This document shows, piece after piece, positions 19,652 to 29,141 of a stretch of DNA of 64,000 nt. Within the stretch, counting starts at the first letter, position 1. Each line of letters begins with the position of its first letter. The DNA is from Priestia aryabhattai (GTDB lineage: Bacteria > Bacillota > Bacilli > Bacillales > Bacillaceae_H): the NCBI RefSeq assembly GCF_023715685.1, contig NZ_JAMBOQ010000007.1:76410-140409 (forward strand). Reading direction: 5' to 3'. A program made the translations under genes and the position numbers. Under the pieces are notes generated by a model, which worked only from the letters and a program-made list of their open reading frames with translations, had not been told where the DNA came from and ran no database searches.

Positions 19652-21169
19652 TTGAAAAATAGATTACAGCTTTTAACTTTTGTTATTGGTATTATTGCTT
19701 TGCTTTATTTTACAAAAGGATATTGGGACGGTAAATTTATTGGCGTGCTAAGTATCTTAATTACGATTAGTGTTGTTTTCATCGGTCTTGTCATTTCATT
19801 AGAAAACCGTCATCCAACTCAAACGCTAACGTGGCTCGTAGTATTAGGCGGTTTCCCAGTAATAGGATTCTTTTTTTATTTGTTATTTGGACGCAATACG
19901 CGAAAACGTCGTTTATTTGCTAAAAAAGCAAAGCTGGATGAACAGGTGCTTTTAAAGATGGAAAGAGATTCCGGTATATTAGACAATCACTTTGAACAGT
20001 TGGGCACAAGTAGAAAGCAAATGCTGAAGCTAGCCGTCAAGCTTGGTAAGAGTCCAATTTCTTTTTCATCAGATACGCGCGCATTGACGAATGGAAAAGA
20101 GACGTTTCACGAAATTATGGAATCATTAAAGCATGCAAGGCATCATATCCACTTAGAGTATTACATCGTACGACATGATCACTTGGGAGAACAAATTAAA
20201 GATATTTTAATTCAGAAAGTACAAGAAGGAATTTATGTACGTTTCTTGTATGATGCCGTGGGAAGTTTTCAGCTTTCACCGCATTATATTCACGAATTAA
20301 GAAACGCCGGCGTAGAAATGATTCCATTCTTGCCGGTCAGACTTCCATTTCTCAACAATAAAATCAACTTTCGTAATCATCGTAAAATTGTAGTCATTGA
20401 TGGAACAATCGGATTTGTAGGAGGTTTGAACATTGGTGATGAATATCTCGGGAAAAGTCGACATTTTGGCTTTTGGAGAGATACCCATTTGATGGTGAAG
20501 GGTGAGGCAGTCCGTTCATTACAGCTTATTTTCTTGCAAGACTGGTATTATATGACAGGTCAGACGATGCTTACTCAAACGTATCTATCGCCTGATTTAA
20601 TTGACATTGATATGGAAAAGTGTGGCGGTGTTCAAATGATTGCTGGCGGGCCAGACCGTGAGTGGGAAATTATCAAACACTTATTTTTTTCGATGATTAC
20701 GTCTGCGAAAGAATCCATTTGGATTGCTTCTCCTTACTTCATACCTGATGAAGATATTTTTACTTCCTTAAAAGTAGCTGCTTTAAGCGGTATAGATGTA
20801 CGGCTTCTTGTACCTCAGAAGCCCGATAAAAAAATTGTTTTTCATGCATCACGCTCTTATTTTCCGGAGCTGCTAGAAGCAGGTGTGAAAATTTACGAGT
20901 ATAAAAAAGGATTTATGCACAGCAAGATTGTGATCGTTGATAGAGAAATTGCCTCTATTGGAACAGCTAACATGGACATGAGAAGCTTTCATTTGAATTT
21001 TGAAGTAAATGCTTTTTTATATCGCACAGCTAGTACCCAAAAGCTCGTATATGAATATATGCAAGATTTAGAAGAAACGAGTGAGCTTCACTTTAAAGAC
21101 TTTGAAAAGCGGCCATTTATACAGCGGTTATTTGAATCAACAGCCCGTTTGCTTTCACCGCTATTATAA
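19652..21169 (+). CDS. cls: Cardiolipin synthase
   Basis: This 505-residue phospholipase-D-family enzyme condenses two phosphatidylglycerols into cardiolipin at the membrane. Two membrane spans lie at the N-terminus (about residues 5-22 and 30-75), followed by two HKD active sites, NHRKIVVIDG near residue 245 and MHSKIVIVDR near residue 425. Length is normal for bacterial Cls. The TTG start at 19652 is preceded by ATAGGTG. A small dyad CCTACAC-N7-GTGTAGG at 19545-19565 lies upstream. It is not part of the B. subtilis mecA-coiA interval and probably was inserted or retained in this lineage. Confidence 0.94.
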   Translation: MKNRLQLLTFVIGIIALLYFTKGYWDGKFIGVLSILITISVVFIGLVISLENRHPTQTLTWLVVLGGFPVIGFFFYLLFGRNTRKRRLFAKKAKLDEQVLLKMERDSGILDNHFEQLGTSRKQMLKLAVKLGKSPISFSSDTRALTNGKETFHEIMESLKHARHHIHLEYYIVRHDHLGEQIKDILIQKVQEGIYVRFLYDAVGSFQLSPHYIHELRNAGVEMIPFLPVRLPFLNNKINFRNHRKIVVIDGTIGFVGGLNIGDEYLGKSRHFGFWRDTHLMVKGEAVRSLQLIFLQDWYYMTGQTMLTQTYLSPDLIDIDMEKCGGVQMIAGGPDREWEIIKHLFFSMITSAKESIWIASPYFIPDEDIFTSLKVAALSGIDVRLLVPQKPDKKIVFHASRSYFPELLEAGVKIYEYKKGFMHSKIVIVDREIASIGTANMDMRSFHLNFEVNAFLYRTASTQKLVYEYMQDLEETSELHFKDFEKRPFIQRLFESTARLLSPLL

Positions 21170-21175
21170 TCGCTA

Positions 21176-21213
21176 TAAACCACATTGCGTATGCTGCAAT
21201 GTGGTTTTTTTCT
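21176..21213 (+). terminator. Terminator of cls
   Basis: AAACCACATTGC and GCAATGTGGTTT form a 12-bp stem with a T run. Confidence 0.92.
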
Positions 21214-21289
21214 TAAAGAAAAGGGTTTTAGTAAAAAGGTGTCGAATATAAGGATATAGCTCGCTACTATAGGAAGGAGAAATGTACGA

Positions 21290-22471
21290 TTGTTAGTTGC
21301 CCAAACAGAAAAAGGCATCGTTTCACTAGCTCAGCGCTTTTCCATTGAACAGCTTAAGCTGTGGAAAAAAGAAAAGCAGTTCTACTGTCCCTCTTGTCAA
21401 TCCCCTGTACAGTTAAAGGTAGGTACAAAAAAAATTCCTCATTTTGCTCACCTGAAAAAAATGTGCGTCGCTCAGCATGAAGGTGAAACAGATTATCATC
21501 TTGACGGAAAGCGAAAGCTGTTTCACTGGTTTAGTTCTCATCTTGAAGTCGAGTTAGAAAGTTATCTTCCTGAAATTATGCAGCGTCCAGATCTTCTTAT
21601 AGATACGCCCTCGCAAAAATATGCAATCGAATTTCAATGTGCTTCCTTATCTTCCTCAGTACTAACCAAACGTTCTGTTCATTATGAGAAGGGAAATTAT
21701 ACGCCTCTTTGGATTATGGGGGCAAAAAGAATGAAGCGCTTATCCACTTATATGTACCAACTTTCTTTTCAAGAGTGGCAGTTTCTCACTCTTTCCGATT
21801 ATACACCCACCCTTCTTTATTTTTCACCTTCTACTAATCAACTGTTGAAGCTTGAACATCTTATTCCTTTTTCATCTCAGATTTGTTATGCACAGCTTGT
21901 CGTGCTCTCTCCTCACGAGCATATCTTTCATGATCTTTTTTCTACACATACACAACCTCAATTTTTCTCTTCATGGATAAAGAAAAAGAAGGCGTGGAGA
22001 ACGCATTATACCCTCTATCCTAATCAGAAGCTTCAGCCCTTTTTGCACGCTCTTTATGAAAACAATATTCCTCCATCCCATATTCCAGCAGAAGCAGGCA
22101 TGCCGCTTTCTTCTTTATACATGATCGAAACGTCTGCTACTATATGGCAAACGTGGCTGCTTCTTGATTTAATGCAGCAGAAGCAAGTAGGGGATTTAGT
22201 TACAGAAAAAGAGTTATGCAGGTTATGGCTCTACAGAATTCATCAGCGACATATTGTGTTTCGGTCTTTGCCGATGGCCCCTGTCGTTGTGGAACAGCCC
22301 CTGTTTGAGTATATAGAGGTATTATGCCGGTTAGGGATGCTAACGTCTATAAATTCTGGGGTATACAAAATCAGAAGACCTTACACGATTCCAAAGCAAA
22401 CATCCGATGCTTTTTTAGAAGATGGACAAATGATGAAAAAGTGGTTAAATCAAGCAAAAGAAGTGACATAA
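21290..22471 (+). CDS. coiA: Competence protein CoiA
   Basis: This 393-residue protein is CoiA (YjbF in B. subtilis), needed for processing of incoming DNA during transformation. The N-terminus has a CPSC zinc-finger-like motif and VKL/PHFAH pattern (about residues 33-58). A PD-(D/E)XK-type nuclease core follows, with RPDLLID and AIEFQ near residues 100-118. The C-terminal part is variable and helical. The TTG start follows AAGGAG at ten bases. It lies between mecA and pepF as in B. subtilis, though cls intervenes. A similar N-terminal cysteine module also occurs in the helicase YjcD at 40.9-43.2 kb. Confidence 0.9.
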   Translation: MLVAQTEKGIVSLAQRFSIEQLKLWKKEKQFYCPSCQSPVQLKVGTKKIPHFAHLKKMCVAQHEGETDYHLDGKRKLFHWFSSHLEVELESYLPEIMQRPDLLIDTPSQKYAIEFQCASLSSSVLTKRSVHYEKGNYTPLWIMGAKRMKRLSTYMYQLSFQEWQFLTLSDYTPTLLYFSPSTNQLLKLEHLIPFSSQICYAQLVVLSPHEHIFHDLFSTHTQPQFFSSWIKKKKAWRTHYTLYPNQKLQPFLHALYENNIPPSHIPAEAGMPLSSLYMIETSATIWQTWLLLDLMQQKQVGDLVTEKELCRLWLYRIHQRHIVFRSLPMAPVVVEQPLFEYIEVLCRLGMLTSINSGVYKIRRPYTIPKQTSDAFLEDGQMMKKWLNQAKEVT

Positions 22472-22473
22472 CC

Positions 22474-22533
22474 ACTGAAAATCAGTACGCTTAAGAAAGA
22501 ATCCTTTTTTCAAAAGCGTACTGACTTTTGATT
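22474..22533 (+). terminator. Terminator of coiA
   Basis: TCAGTACGCTT and AAGCGTACTGA pair across a roughly 21-base loop, followed by CTTTTGATT. The large loop makes it less canonical. Confidence 0.7.
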
Positions 22534-22634
22534 AATTCTTTTAAAACAACATACAATAACGGAAGAAATAAAAAGGATTCGCTTTAGAAAAAGCGAACAG
22601 TTATAGACAGGTAGAAAAAGATGGAGGGATGACC

Positions 22635-24452
22635 ATGAGTGAACAATCAAAAGTGAAAAAGTTACCAAGTAGAAGTGAGATAAAGGTAGAAGATACGTGG
22701 AAACTAGAGGATATTTTTGCTTCAGATGACGCATGGGAAAAAGAATTTGAAGAAGTAAAAGCTCTTATTCCGAAAATGGAAAAATTCAAAGGGAAACTTG
22801 GAGAGTCGGCTCAAACTTTATACGACGCTCTTCAAGAGCAAGACGAGCTCACAATGCGCGTTAGTAAACTTTATACATATGCCCATATGCGCTACGATCA
22901 AGATACGACTAACTCTTTTTATCAAGGGTTAAATGATCGTATCAAAACACTTTATACTCAAATTGCAAGTGCACTATCGTATGTAACACCAGAAATTTTG
23001 TCTATTGAAGAATCAAAAATTAAACAATACATGGCGGAACATAAAGAGCTAAAGTTATATGCTCATGCATTAGATGAAATTACTCGCGAACGTCCACACA
23101 TTTTATCAGAAAGTGAAGAAGCGCTTCTCGCTCAGGCTTCTGAAGTGCTAGGATCTTCTAGCAACACGTTTGGAATGTTAAATAACGCAGATTTGGAATT
23201 CCCTTCCATTAAAGACGAAAATGGAGAAGAAGTAGAAATTACGCACGGGCGCTATATTCGTTTTTTAGAAAGCAGCGATCGCCGCGTACGAGAAGAAGCG
23301 TTTAAAGCGGTGTATGAAACGTACGGTAAATTTAAAAATACGTTTGCAAGTACCTTAAGCGGCACGGTGAAAAAAGATAATTTTAGCGCCCGCGTTCGTC
23401 ACTATAATTCGGCTCGTCACTCAGCTCTTAGTACAAATAATATTCCAGAAGAAGTATACGATAACTTAGTTAAAACAGTGAACGATAATTTGCATTTATT
23501 GCATCGATATATTGATTTACGTAAGAAGGTATTGGGAATTGAAGAACTTCATATGTATGATCTCTATACGCCTTTAGTAAAAGACGTAAAAATGGAAGTA
23601 ACCTATGAAGAAGCAAAAGATTATATTTTAAAAGGCCTGAAACCATTAGGCGAAGACTACCTTAATGTGTTAAAAGAAGGATTTGAAAACCGTTGGGTAG
23701 ATGTGCATGAGAACAAAGGCAAGCGAAGCGGTGCTTATTCTTCAGGAACGTACGGCACCAATCCTTATATCTTAATGAACTGGCAGGATAATGTAAATAA
23801 CTTGTTTACACTAGCCCATGAATTTGGACATTCTGTACACAGTTATTACACAAGAAAAACGCAGCCGTATCCTTACGGAGATTATTCAATCTTTGTTGCA
23901 GAAGTAGCTTCAACTTGTAATGAAGCGCTTCTAAACGATTATTTACTAAAAACGATTGATGATGAAAAGCAGCGCTTATACTTGCTTAATCATTATTTAG
24001 AAGGATTCCGCGGTACGGTATTCCGTCAAACGATGTTTGCTGAATTTGAACACGATGTTCACGTGCGTGCTCAAAACGGAGAGCCGCTTACACCTGAATT
24101 ATTAACAAAATTGTATTATGACTTAAATAAAAAGTATTTTGGAGACAATTTGGTAATTGACGAAGAGATTGGATTAGAATGGGCTCGTATTCCGCATTTC
24201 TACTACAATTACTACGTTTATCAATATGCTACAGGATTCAGTGCAGCAGCAGCATTAAGCAAGCAAATCCTTGAAGAAGGAGATGCAGCAGTTGAGCGCT
24301 ATGTAGGTTTCTTAAAGTCAGGAAGCTCTGATTATCCAATTGAAGTGTTGAAAAAAGCAGGAGTGGACATGACAACATCTCAACCTATTGAAGAAGCACT
24401 AGCCGTATTTGAAGAGAAATTAACGGAAATGGAACGTTTATTAAATCAATAA
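22635..24452 (+). CDS. pepF: Oligoendopeptidase F
   Basis: This 605-residue cytoplasmic zinc metallopeptidase of family M3B cleaves short peptides of about 7-17 residues. The zinc site HEFGH begins at His395 and the third ligand region EVASTCNEAL follows about 25 residues later. Length is standard. I choose the ATG at 22635, six bases after GGAGGG, over the ATG two codons upstream. Peptides entering through Opp are likely substrates. In B. subtilis it modulates sporulation signalling when overproduced. It is monocistronic with a strong terminator. Confidence 0.96.
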   Translation: MSEQSKVKKLPSRSEIKVEDTWKLEDIFASDDAWEKEFEEVKALIPKMEKFKGKLGESAQTLYDALQEQDELTMRVSKLYTYAHMRYDQDTTNSFYQGLNDRIKTLYTQIASALSYVTPEILSIEESKIKQYMAEHKELKLYAHALDEITRERPHILSESEEALLAQASEVLGSSSNTFGMLNNADLEFPSIKDENGEEVEITHGRYIRFLESSDRRVREEAFKAVYETYGKFKNTFASTLSGTVKKDNFSARVRHYNSARHSALSTNNIPEEVYDNLVKTVNDNLHLLHRYIDLRKKVLGIEELHMYDLYTPLVKDVKMEVTYEEAKDYILKGLKPLGEDYLNVLKEGFENRWVDVHENKGKRSGAYSSGTYGTNPYILMNWQDNVNNLFTLAHEFGHSVHSYYTRKTQPYPYGDYSIFVAEVASTCNEALLNDYLLKTIDDEKQRLYLLNHYLEGFRGTVFRQTMFAEFEHDVHVRAQNGEPLTPELLTKLYYDLNKKYFGDNLVIDEEIGLEWARIPHFYYNYYVYQYATGFSAAAALSKQILEEGDAAVERYVGFLKSGSSDYPIEVLKKAGVDMTTSQPIEEALAVFEEKLTEMERLLNQ

Positions 24453-24459
24453 AATTAAA

Positions 24460-24495
24460 ATGAAGCAGGAGCTGTATCCTGCTTCATTTTTTAAA
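24460..24495. terminator. Terminator between pepF and a small convergent gene
   Basis: ATGAAGCAGGA and TCCTGCTTCAT form an 11-bp stem with A and T flanks, usable from both directions. Confidence 0.88.
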
Positions 24496-24663
24496 TCCTC
24501 GAAATTTATTGTGATTGTTAAGCAATGTAAAAATAATAAGAATAGCTAAAAATAAAAGAGGGCCTGCAATAATGAGAGGAACAAGCTGCATAAGAGATAA
24601 AATATAGAATAAAAAAGAAAACAAAAGGATAACAGTGCCTAGAGTAATTCCAGCAATTTTCAT
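24484..24663 (-). CDS. Small two-span membrane protein, unknown
   Basis: A 59-residue peptide with two hydrophobic helices (about residues 3-23 and 28-48) and a basic C-terminus ending NKFRGFKK. I do not recognise the family. The start at 24663 has GAGGTG seven bases upstream, which supports real translation. It is convergent with pepF and divergent from the RoxS RNA gene. Similar tiny membrane proteins are common in Bacillaceae, often of unknown role. Confidence 0.65.
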   Translation of the reverse strand: MKIAGITLGTVILLFSFLFYILSLMQLVPLIIAGPLLFLAILIIFTLLNNHNKFRGFKK

Positions 24664-24766
24664 AGTTAACACCTCTATTAAAAGCATAATTAGTTGTACT
24701 ATATGATTGAATCTGGCTGTTTATGAAGTTTTTTTATAAAAAAGTGAATAAAATTGAAAAAAGGGG

Positions 24767-24796
24767 TTGCCAAAAGTCGACATAATTTGCTATAGT
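24767..24796 (+). promoter_or_regulatory. Promoter of the RoxS small RNA
   Basis: TTGCCA, an 18-base spacer and TATAGT with an extended -10 TG (TGCTATAGT) form a strong sigma-A promoter. Transcription would start near 24803. Confidence 0.8.
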
Positions 24797-24802
24797 ATTA
24801 AT

Positions 24803-24918
24803 CGTGAAGTTTATCACAAAACAAACATATACCCCTTTGTTTGACCGTGAAAAATTTCTCCCATCCCCTTGTTGTCTTAAGACAAACGAAAAGACTTGGC
24901 GAAAGCCAAGTCTTTTTT
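24803..24918 (+). ncRNA. roxS: Small regulatory RNA RoxS (RsaE)
   Basis: The segment carries C-rich single-stranded motifs (TACCCCTTTG, CTCCCATCCCCTTG) that are the hallmark of RsaE/RoxS of Staphylococcus and Bacillus. It ends in a perfect ten-bp terminator stem AAGACTTGGC-GAAA-GCCAAGTCTT with a T run. Length (about 116 nt) fits the known 115-nt RNA. The setting between pepF and spxH matches that of S. aureus RsaE. RoxS base-pairs through the C-rich loops with Shine-Dalgarno regions of central-metabolism mRNAs and in B. subtilis is controlled by ResD and Rex. No ORF is supported here. Confidence 0.92.
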
Positions 24919-24923
24919 GTTTA

Positions 24924-24955
24924 GTCGATGCTTATGCATTGTATAAGCATCGACA
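24924..24955 (-). terminator. Hairpin downstream of spxH
   Basis: GTCGATGCTTAT and ATAAGCATCGAC form a 12-bp perfect stem just past the spxH stop on the minus strand. It lacks a clear T run; the RoxS terminator beyond it could act in reverse as well. Confidence 0.65.
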
Positions 24956-24963
24956 TTTAATGA

Positions 24964-25845
24964 TTAACAGCTCTTTTCAGTACTTCGCCAAAAGGTTCCG
25001 TATTTGACAGGAACTCTCTCAACAATTTGCTGAAGCTGAAGTTTTTTCAATTCTTTTTCAGCCTCTTCTAATGATAAACCATACACAACTGCAACTTCTT
25101 TTGAAGCAACAAATTGAAAATAGCTTAAAAATGAACGAAGAGGCGGAAGACAAGCTGGATCTGGGTCAATTTCTAACATCTCTTTAATGATGTGTACGTA
25201 TGTTTCGTACGAATAGTATCCTGATATCTTAATGCCTTCTTCTTCAACTTTTTCGTTGAAGAACACAAGAGTTGGAATCTCATCGACATCCATTTCCGAC
25301 GTGATTTTTAAATCACATTGAAAGGCCTTCGCAGCGTAATCTGAATGCAAATCTTTTACGAATTCATTAACATCTAGCCCCACATGTTTTGCACATTGTA
25401 TTAAGACAGATTCTTCTGTAACATTTTGTTTTTCTAAAAATACTACTTCTTGAAGTCTTCTCAAAAAGCGAATGCCCTGTTTCTTTCCTTGCAGCCCGGC
25501 CGCTTTAATCGCAATTGATGCAGCATAAGGAGTATCGATTGGGTTTTCAAGCCACAGATTGCCGTCACATGACATGCCGGAGCGGCTTCCAGTTTTCTCC
25601 CACGATTTTGCAATATATTCAAATCTCTGCTGTGCTCCAATATTTAATTGCTGCAAGTTTCCGCCAAGCACATGCTTGAGGGATAACAGCTGACCATATT
25701 CTATTTGTAACTTCTTTAGAATAGGCTCGAGTGCCCAGCATTCCGGGCAAAGAGGGTCAACAAATACATAGATTTCAAGCGGTTTTTTATTTGACCCTTG
25801 ACAAAGCTGATGCAAGGATGGGTATTGGCTATTTAGATTACTCAA
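24964..25845 (-). CDS. spxH: ClpXP adaptor protein SpxH
   Basis: This 293-residue DsbA-like protein (YjbH) binds Spx and speeds its degradation by ClpXP; under disulphide stress it aggregates and Spx accumulates. A thioredoxin-type CPEC motif is at residues 33-36, with additional cysteines at 15 and 293. Its start overlaps the yjbI stop by four bases, so translation is coupled. The Spx substrate gene lies about 10 kb upstream in the window. A second DsbA-like protein with CPLC at 58.2 kb is a separate family member. Confidence 0.94.
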   Translation of the reverse strand: MSNLNSQYPSLHQLCQGSNKKPLEIYVFVDPLCPECWALEPILKKLQIEYGQLLSLKHVLGGNLQQLNIGAQQRFEYIAKSWEKTGSRSGMSCDGNLWLENPIDTPYAASIAIKAAGLQGKKQGIRFLRRLQEVVFLEKQNVTEESVLIQCAKHVGLDVNEFVKDLHSDYAAKAFQCDLKITSEMDVDEIPTLVFFNEKVEEEGIKISGYYSYETYVHIIKEMLEIDPDPACLPPLRSFLSYFQFVASKEVAVVYGLSLEEAEKELKKLQLQQIVERVPVKYGTFWRSTEKSC

Positions 25846-26252
25846 TGTGAAAATCCTTTCTCATCTGTCTGTTCCGGTGAATTAATCATGTGTTGGGCAG
25901 TTAAAATAAGACGATGATAAAGTCCATCTCTCTCAGGGCCTTCTAAATTAATTTCGTCCATTGCTTCATGCATACACGTCAGCCAGGCTTTGGCTCTTGA
26001 CGGTGTAATTTCAAAAGGAAGATGCCTAGCTCTCAGCATAGGGTGACCATGCTCTTCAGTGTATAACGAAGGCCCTCCTAAATATTGTGTCAGAAATTGC
26101 TTTTGCTTTCGTGCTGTTTCTGTTAAATCGTCAGGAAAAATTGGCGCGAGCTCAGGATGTTGTCCAACGCGTGTATAAAAAGCATCAACAAGTTTTGAAA
26201 TCGTATGTTCACCGCCTAATAATTCATAAGGGGAGTGGATTTTTTCTCTCAT
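25842..26252 (-). CDS. yjbI: Truncated hemoglobin YjbI (group II, trHbO)
   Basis: This 136-residue two-over-two globin binds haem and oxygen. The distal tyrosine is in [11 protein letters not shown] and the proximal histidine in MLRARHLPF, both typical of trHbO. It is first in a yjbI-spxH operon with a four-base overlap, the same pairing as in B. subtilis. The linkage suggests a role connected with oxidative or thiol stress, but the physiological function is unresolved. The start ATG has AAAGGAG nearby on the minus strand. The next 286 bases upstream hold no gene that I can support. Confidence 0.93.
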   Translation of the reverse strand: MREKIHSPYELLGGEHTISKLVDAFYTRVGQHPELAPIFPDDLTETARKQKQFLTQYLGGPSLYTEEHGHPMLRARHLPFEITPSRAKAWLTCMHEAMDEINLEGPERDGLYHRLILTAQHMINSPEQTDEKGFSH

Positions 26253-26538
26253 GTTGATAACTCCTTTGTTATAAGAAATATACGTCTTAACTCTTTGGTG
26301 TTTTTTACTTTCCTTAATTTTAGCAGTGTCATTTCGTTAACTCAAACTATCCGCTTACTTCTTCTACTGGAAAAGAGATAAAGTGGAATTCTACATAAGA
26401 AAGGTCTATGATGCTGTGGCGAATCATTAATTATGAGAAACAAAGGAATACTTTCACAAACGTTTCCTTCTATTTATATAGTGTAACCTCGACAAACTAT
26501 AGCCATTCCATGTTCGAGTGGCGAATGATTTGACTCTT

Positions 26539-27228
26539 TTACACAAGATAAGAAGACATAATTTTATTTACATATTTTTGCGTTTCTTGAAAAGGGGGTA
26601 CTCCGCCGTATTTATCGACATTACCTGGTCCAGCATTATAGGCCGCCAACGCTAATTTTACGTTTCCGTCGTATTTATCTAACATTTGTCGAAGATATTT
26701 GGCTCCTCCAAATACATTTTGCTTGGAGTCGTACGGATCTTCTACACCAAGAGCTTTAGCGGTTGCCGGCATAAGCTGCATAAGCCCAGCCGCTCCGACA
26801 GAACTTTTGGCAGATGGATTAAAGTTTGACTCTTGCTTAATAACAGAATGAATAAGTTTAGGATCCAGCTGGTAGCGTGTAGCTGCTTCTGTAATTATCG
26901 TTTGTACATCCTTAGAACTGGCCTTTGCCGTTTCGTTTTTTTGTGCAGGTAAGGCAGCAGATGAAGCCGTTGCCTTACCTGAGGAAGAAACAGCTGGCTG
27001 AGACTGCATTTGAACCGCCATAGCTGGAAACACCTGCGCTGCCTTCAAGTAAAGATTGGTACTCATTTGAGGCTCTTGATTGACGTAGTCTTGAAAAAGC
27101 TGAGCAAATACAGAGAGTAAAGTTGTACCAAGCATCACGTTAGCTGTAGGCAGCTGGTTGTTGACTGAAAATGGCTGAGTCCCAGGAAATTGAACAGAAG
27201 ACATGTAATTGTTAATATTCATGCTCAT
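26539..27228 (-). CDS. yjbJ: Lytic transglycosylase-like protein YjbJ
   Basis: This 229-residue protein has a C-terminal SLT lysozyme-like domain (about residues 115-225) with the catalytic glutamate in [10 protein letters not shown], followed by [16 protein letters not shown] and [10 protein letters not shown]. The N-terminal half is Asn/Gln/Ser-rich with no clear signal peptide, as seen in Bacillus YjbJ. It probably cleaves peptidoglycan strands non-hydrolytically. I use the ATG at 27228, following GGAG, over 27243 inside yjbK. It follows yjbK by four bases in an operon. Confidence 0.88.
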   Translation of the reverse strand: MSMNINNYMSSVQFPGTQPFSVNNQLPTANVMLGTTLLSVFAQLFQDYVNQEPQMSTNLYLKAAQVFPAMAVQMQSQPAVSSSGKATASSAALPAQKNETAKASSKDVQTIITEAATRYQLDPKLIHSVIKQESNFNPSAKSSVGAAGLMQLMPATAKALGVEDPYDSKQNVFGGAKYLRQMLDKYDGNVKLALAAYNAGPGNVDKYGGVPPFQETQKYVNKIMSSYLV

Positions 27229-27232
27229 GAAT

Positions 27233-27823
27233 TTATTCTCCATCCATTAACGTATACTTTCGCTTGTAAAAGCGTCGAATTTTGTTTTCCGTGGGTTTCT
27301 TTTTAATATCAAGCTCCGTAAGCAATTGCTCAAAATATTTTGCCCCTTCAGTGGCATCGGGTACTTCGTATTCAAGTTCATAATCCTCAGCACCTAGATA
27401 AAAGCTATGATCGAGTACAAGTAACCCGTTTTTATATGGAATTTCTGCTCGACTTGTACGCAAAGTGCCAAAATAAGTTAGCGTATGGCTATCGACTTGT
27501 AAATCAGTAATAAGCTGTTGAATCGTTGACGGAATCTTGGCACTCCCATCTAGCAATTTTTTAGCTTGTTCATTTGTTAATGCTTCATGTGTTTCTAAAA
27601 GACCCTCTTGATGAGGCTGTTTGAGCGTGAGAACAGACTTATCTTTTTTACTTCGAATTCGCAGGGCAGCCCCGCAGTCTTTTAATGAGAAAGCAGGTGT
27701 ATCAAAATAGTGGTTTTCTTGAGAAACAAACTGATCTTCAGTTAATTGAAAGTGTGAGCGGAGACGATCAAACTCTTCTTTCGTTACTATATTTTTAAAT
27801 TCAATTTCAATTTCTTGTTTCAA
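27233..27823 (-). CDS. yjbK: CYTH-domain phosphatase YjbK
   Basis: This 196-residue protein is a CYTH/triphosphate tunnel metalloenzyme. The signature EIEIEFKN is at the N-terminus, with basic residues LRIRSKK and LTLKQP inside the tunnel and EDYELEYEV later. Family members hydrolyse triphosphates or tripolyphosphate; the natural substrate of YjbK is not established. I place the start at the TTG at 27823 (MKQEIEIEF), eight bases after AAAGG, as in B. subtilis; the ATG three codons earlier overlaps the ribosome site. It is upstream of yjbJ and divergent from yjbL. Confidence 0.88.
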   Translation of the reverse strand: MKQEIEIEFKNIVTKEEFDRLRSHFQLTEDQFVSQENHYFDTPAFSLKDCGAALRIRSKKDKSVLTLKQPHQEGLLETHEALTNEQAKKLLDGSAKIPSTIQQLITDLQVDSHTLTYFGTLRTSRAEIPYKNGLLVLDHSFYLGAEDYELEYEVPDATEGAKYFEQLLTELDIKKKPTENKIRRFYKRKYTLMDGE

Positions 27824-28039
27824 TGAAATCATCCTTTTAATTTAGGTCTTTTGGTGAGGCACTTTCCATCTTAATTTATCACACTTTTTGAGACAGTAAA
27901 ACTACATTTCCTAACAGGAATATCCATATGGGGAATTTGGAAAATGAAGAAATACGGATTGTTTAGGTTTTACCTTTATTAAACGTTCCTGGAATGTGTT
28001 AAAATAGTAACGAATTGTATAGTTGGAAGGAGTTTATTT

Positions 28040-28426
28040 ATGCACAATCGAATTGACATCACTACCTGTGTGATGAAATCAAATGAATTACATTTAAAAG
28101 CAGACCCTATTGAGACGGAAATTGAACAACTGGAAGATACAAAACAAATGCTTGTTGACTCAGATAACATGTCATTTGTATATGTTGTAGATATTAATGA
28201 TCAATTTATGTATGTTGGCCTTAGTGATAATATTTGGGCAAATTTAAAGCACGTCTTACATAAAGGTATGAAAGTATTTTTAGAAATTAATAAGGAAGTA
28301 ATTGAACTGTCAGCCGTTAAAGAAGAGCTATCTTATCTCATCAGTAATATCGAAGGAAATGTGAATTATGGAGACGAGATGGTAGCAAGAGTAGAGGAAG
28401 TTTTTTTAGATAAAGAAAATAAGTAA
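28040..28426 (+). CDS. yjbL: YjbL family protein (UPF0738), unknown function
   Basis: A 128-residue acidic protein matching the YjbL/UPF0738 family, conserved just upstream of relQ in Bacillus. No catalytic motif or membrane span is visible. It starts at ATG after AAGGAG and is 27 bases from relQ, so the two probably share a transcript. Function is unknown. Confidence 0.85.
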   Translation: MHNRIDITTCVMKSNELHLKADPIETEIEQLEDTKQMLVDSDNMSFVYVVDINDQFMYVGLSDNIWANLKHVLHKGMKVFLEINKEVIELSAVKEELSYLISNIEGNVNYGDEMVARVEEVFLDKENK

Positions 28427-28453
28427 TAGAGAGAAAAAAGGGGGGTGTTATTA

Positions 28454-29089
28454 ATGATCAGGCATTGGGATTTATTTTTAGCACCGTATAAACAAGCCGT
28501 TGAAGAACTTAAGGTGAAATTAAAAGGAATTCGTTCACAGTATGATATGAAGTCTACGCATTCACCTATTGAATTCGTGACGGGACGAGTAAAGCCTATC
28601 GCCAGTATTTTGGATAAAGCGACTCGAAAAGGAATTTCTCTCGATCGCTTAGAGGAAGAGATGCAGGACATTGCGGGACTTCGTATGATGTGTCAATTTA
28701 CGGACGATATTAAAGCGGTCGTAGAGCTCCTTCGTCAGCGCACAGACTTTGAAATGATTGAAGAAAGAGATTATATTCTTCATAAAAAAGAAAGCGGCTA
28801 TCGTTCATATCATGTGGTCGTATGTTATCCTGTTCAGACAATTAAAGGTGAAAAGAAAATTTTAGTGGAAATTCAAATTCGTACACTGGCTATGAATTTT
28901 TGGGCTACAATTGAGCATTCTTTAAATTATAAGTACAGCGGGAAATTTCCTGAGAATATCAAAAAGCGACTTCAGCGTGCTTCTGAAGCGGCTACTCAGC
29001 TCGATGAAGAAATGTCTCAAATTCGAGGTGAGATTCAAGAAGCCCAGGCTATTTTCTCACGAAAAAAAGAATCGGCGGAAGAATCTTAG
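28454..29089 (+). CDS. relQ: Small alarmone synthetase RelQ (SasB/YjbM)
   Basis: This 211-residue single-domain synthetase makes (p)ppGpp from ATP and GTP/GDP. The RelA/SpoT synthetase core is present (GRVKPIASILDKATRKG, DIAGLRMMC, SGYRSYH, EIQIRTLAMNFWATIEHSL) with no HD hydrolase domain, and the C-terminal helices expected for the tetramer follow. In B. subtilis SasB activity is stimulated by pppGpp. I use the ATG at 28454, eight bases after GGGGGG; an in-frame GTG at 28445 is upstream of a good fit to the family. It lies in a yjbL-relQ-nadK-yjbO cluster. Confidence 0.95.
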   Translation: MIRHWDLFLAPYKQAVEELKVKLKGIRSQYDMKSTHSPIEFVTGRVKPIASILDKATRKGISLDRLEEEMQDIAGLRMMCQFTDDIKAVVELLRQRTDFEMIEERDYILHKKESGYRSYHVVVCYPVQTIKGEKKILVEIQIRTLAMNFWATIEHSLNYKYSGKFPENIKKRLQRASEAATQLDEEMSQIRGEIQEAQAIFSRKKESAEES

Positions 29090-29141
29090 GTATGACTCAG
29101 CAACAGCTTTGTACATTGGATGGATAGGGGGAGAGAATTAG

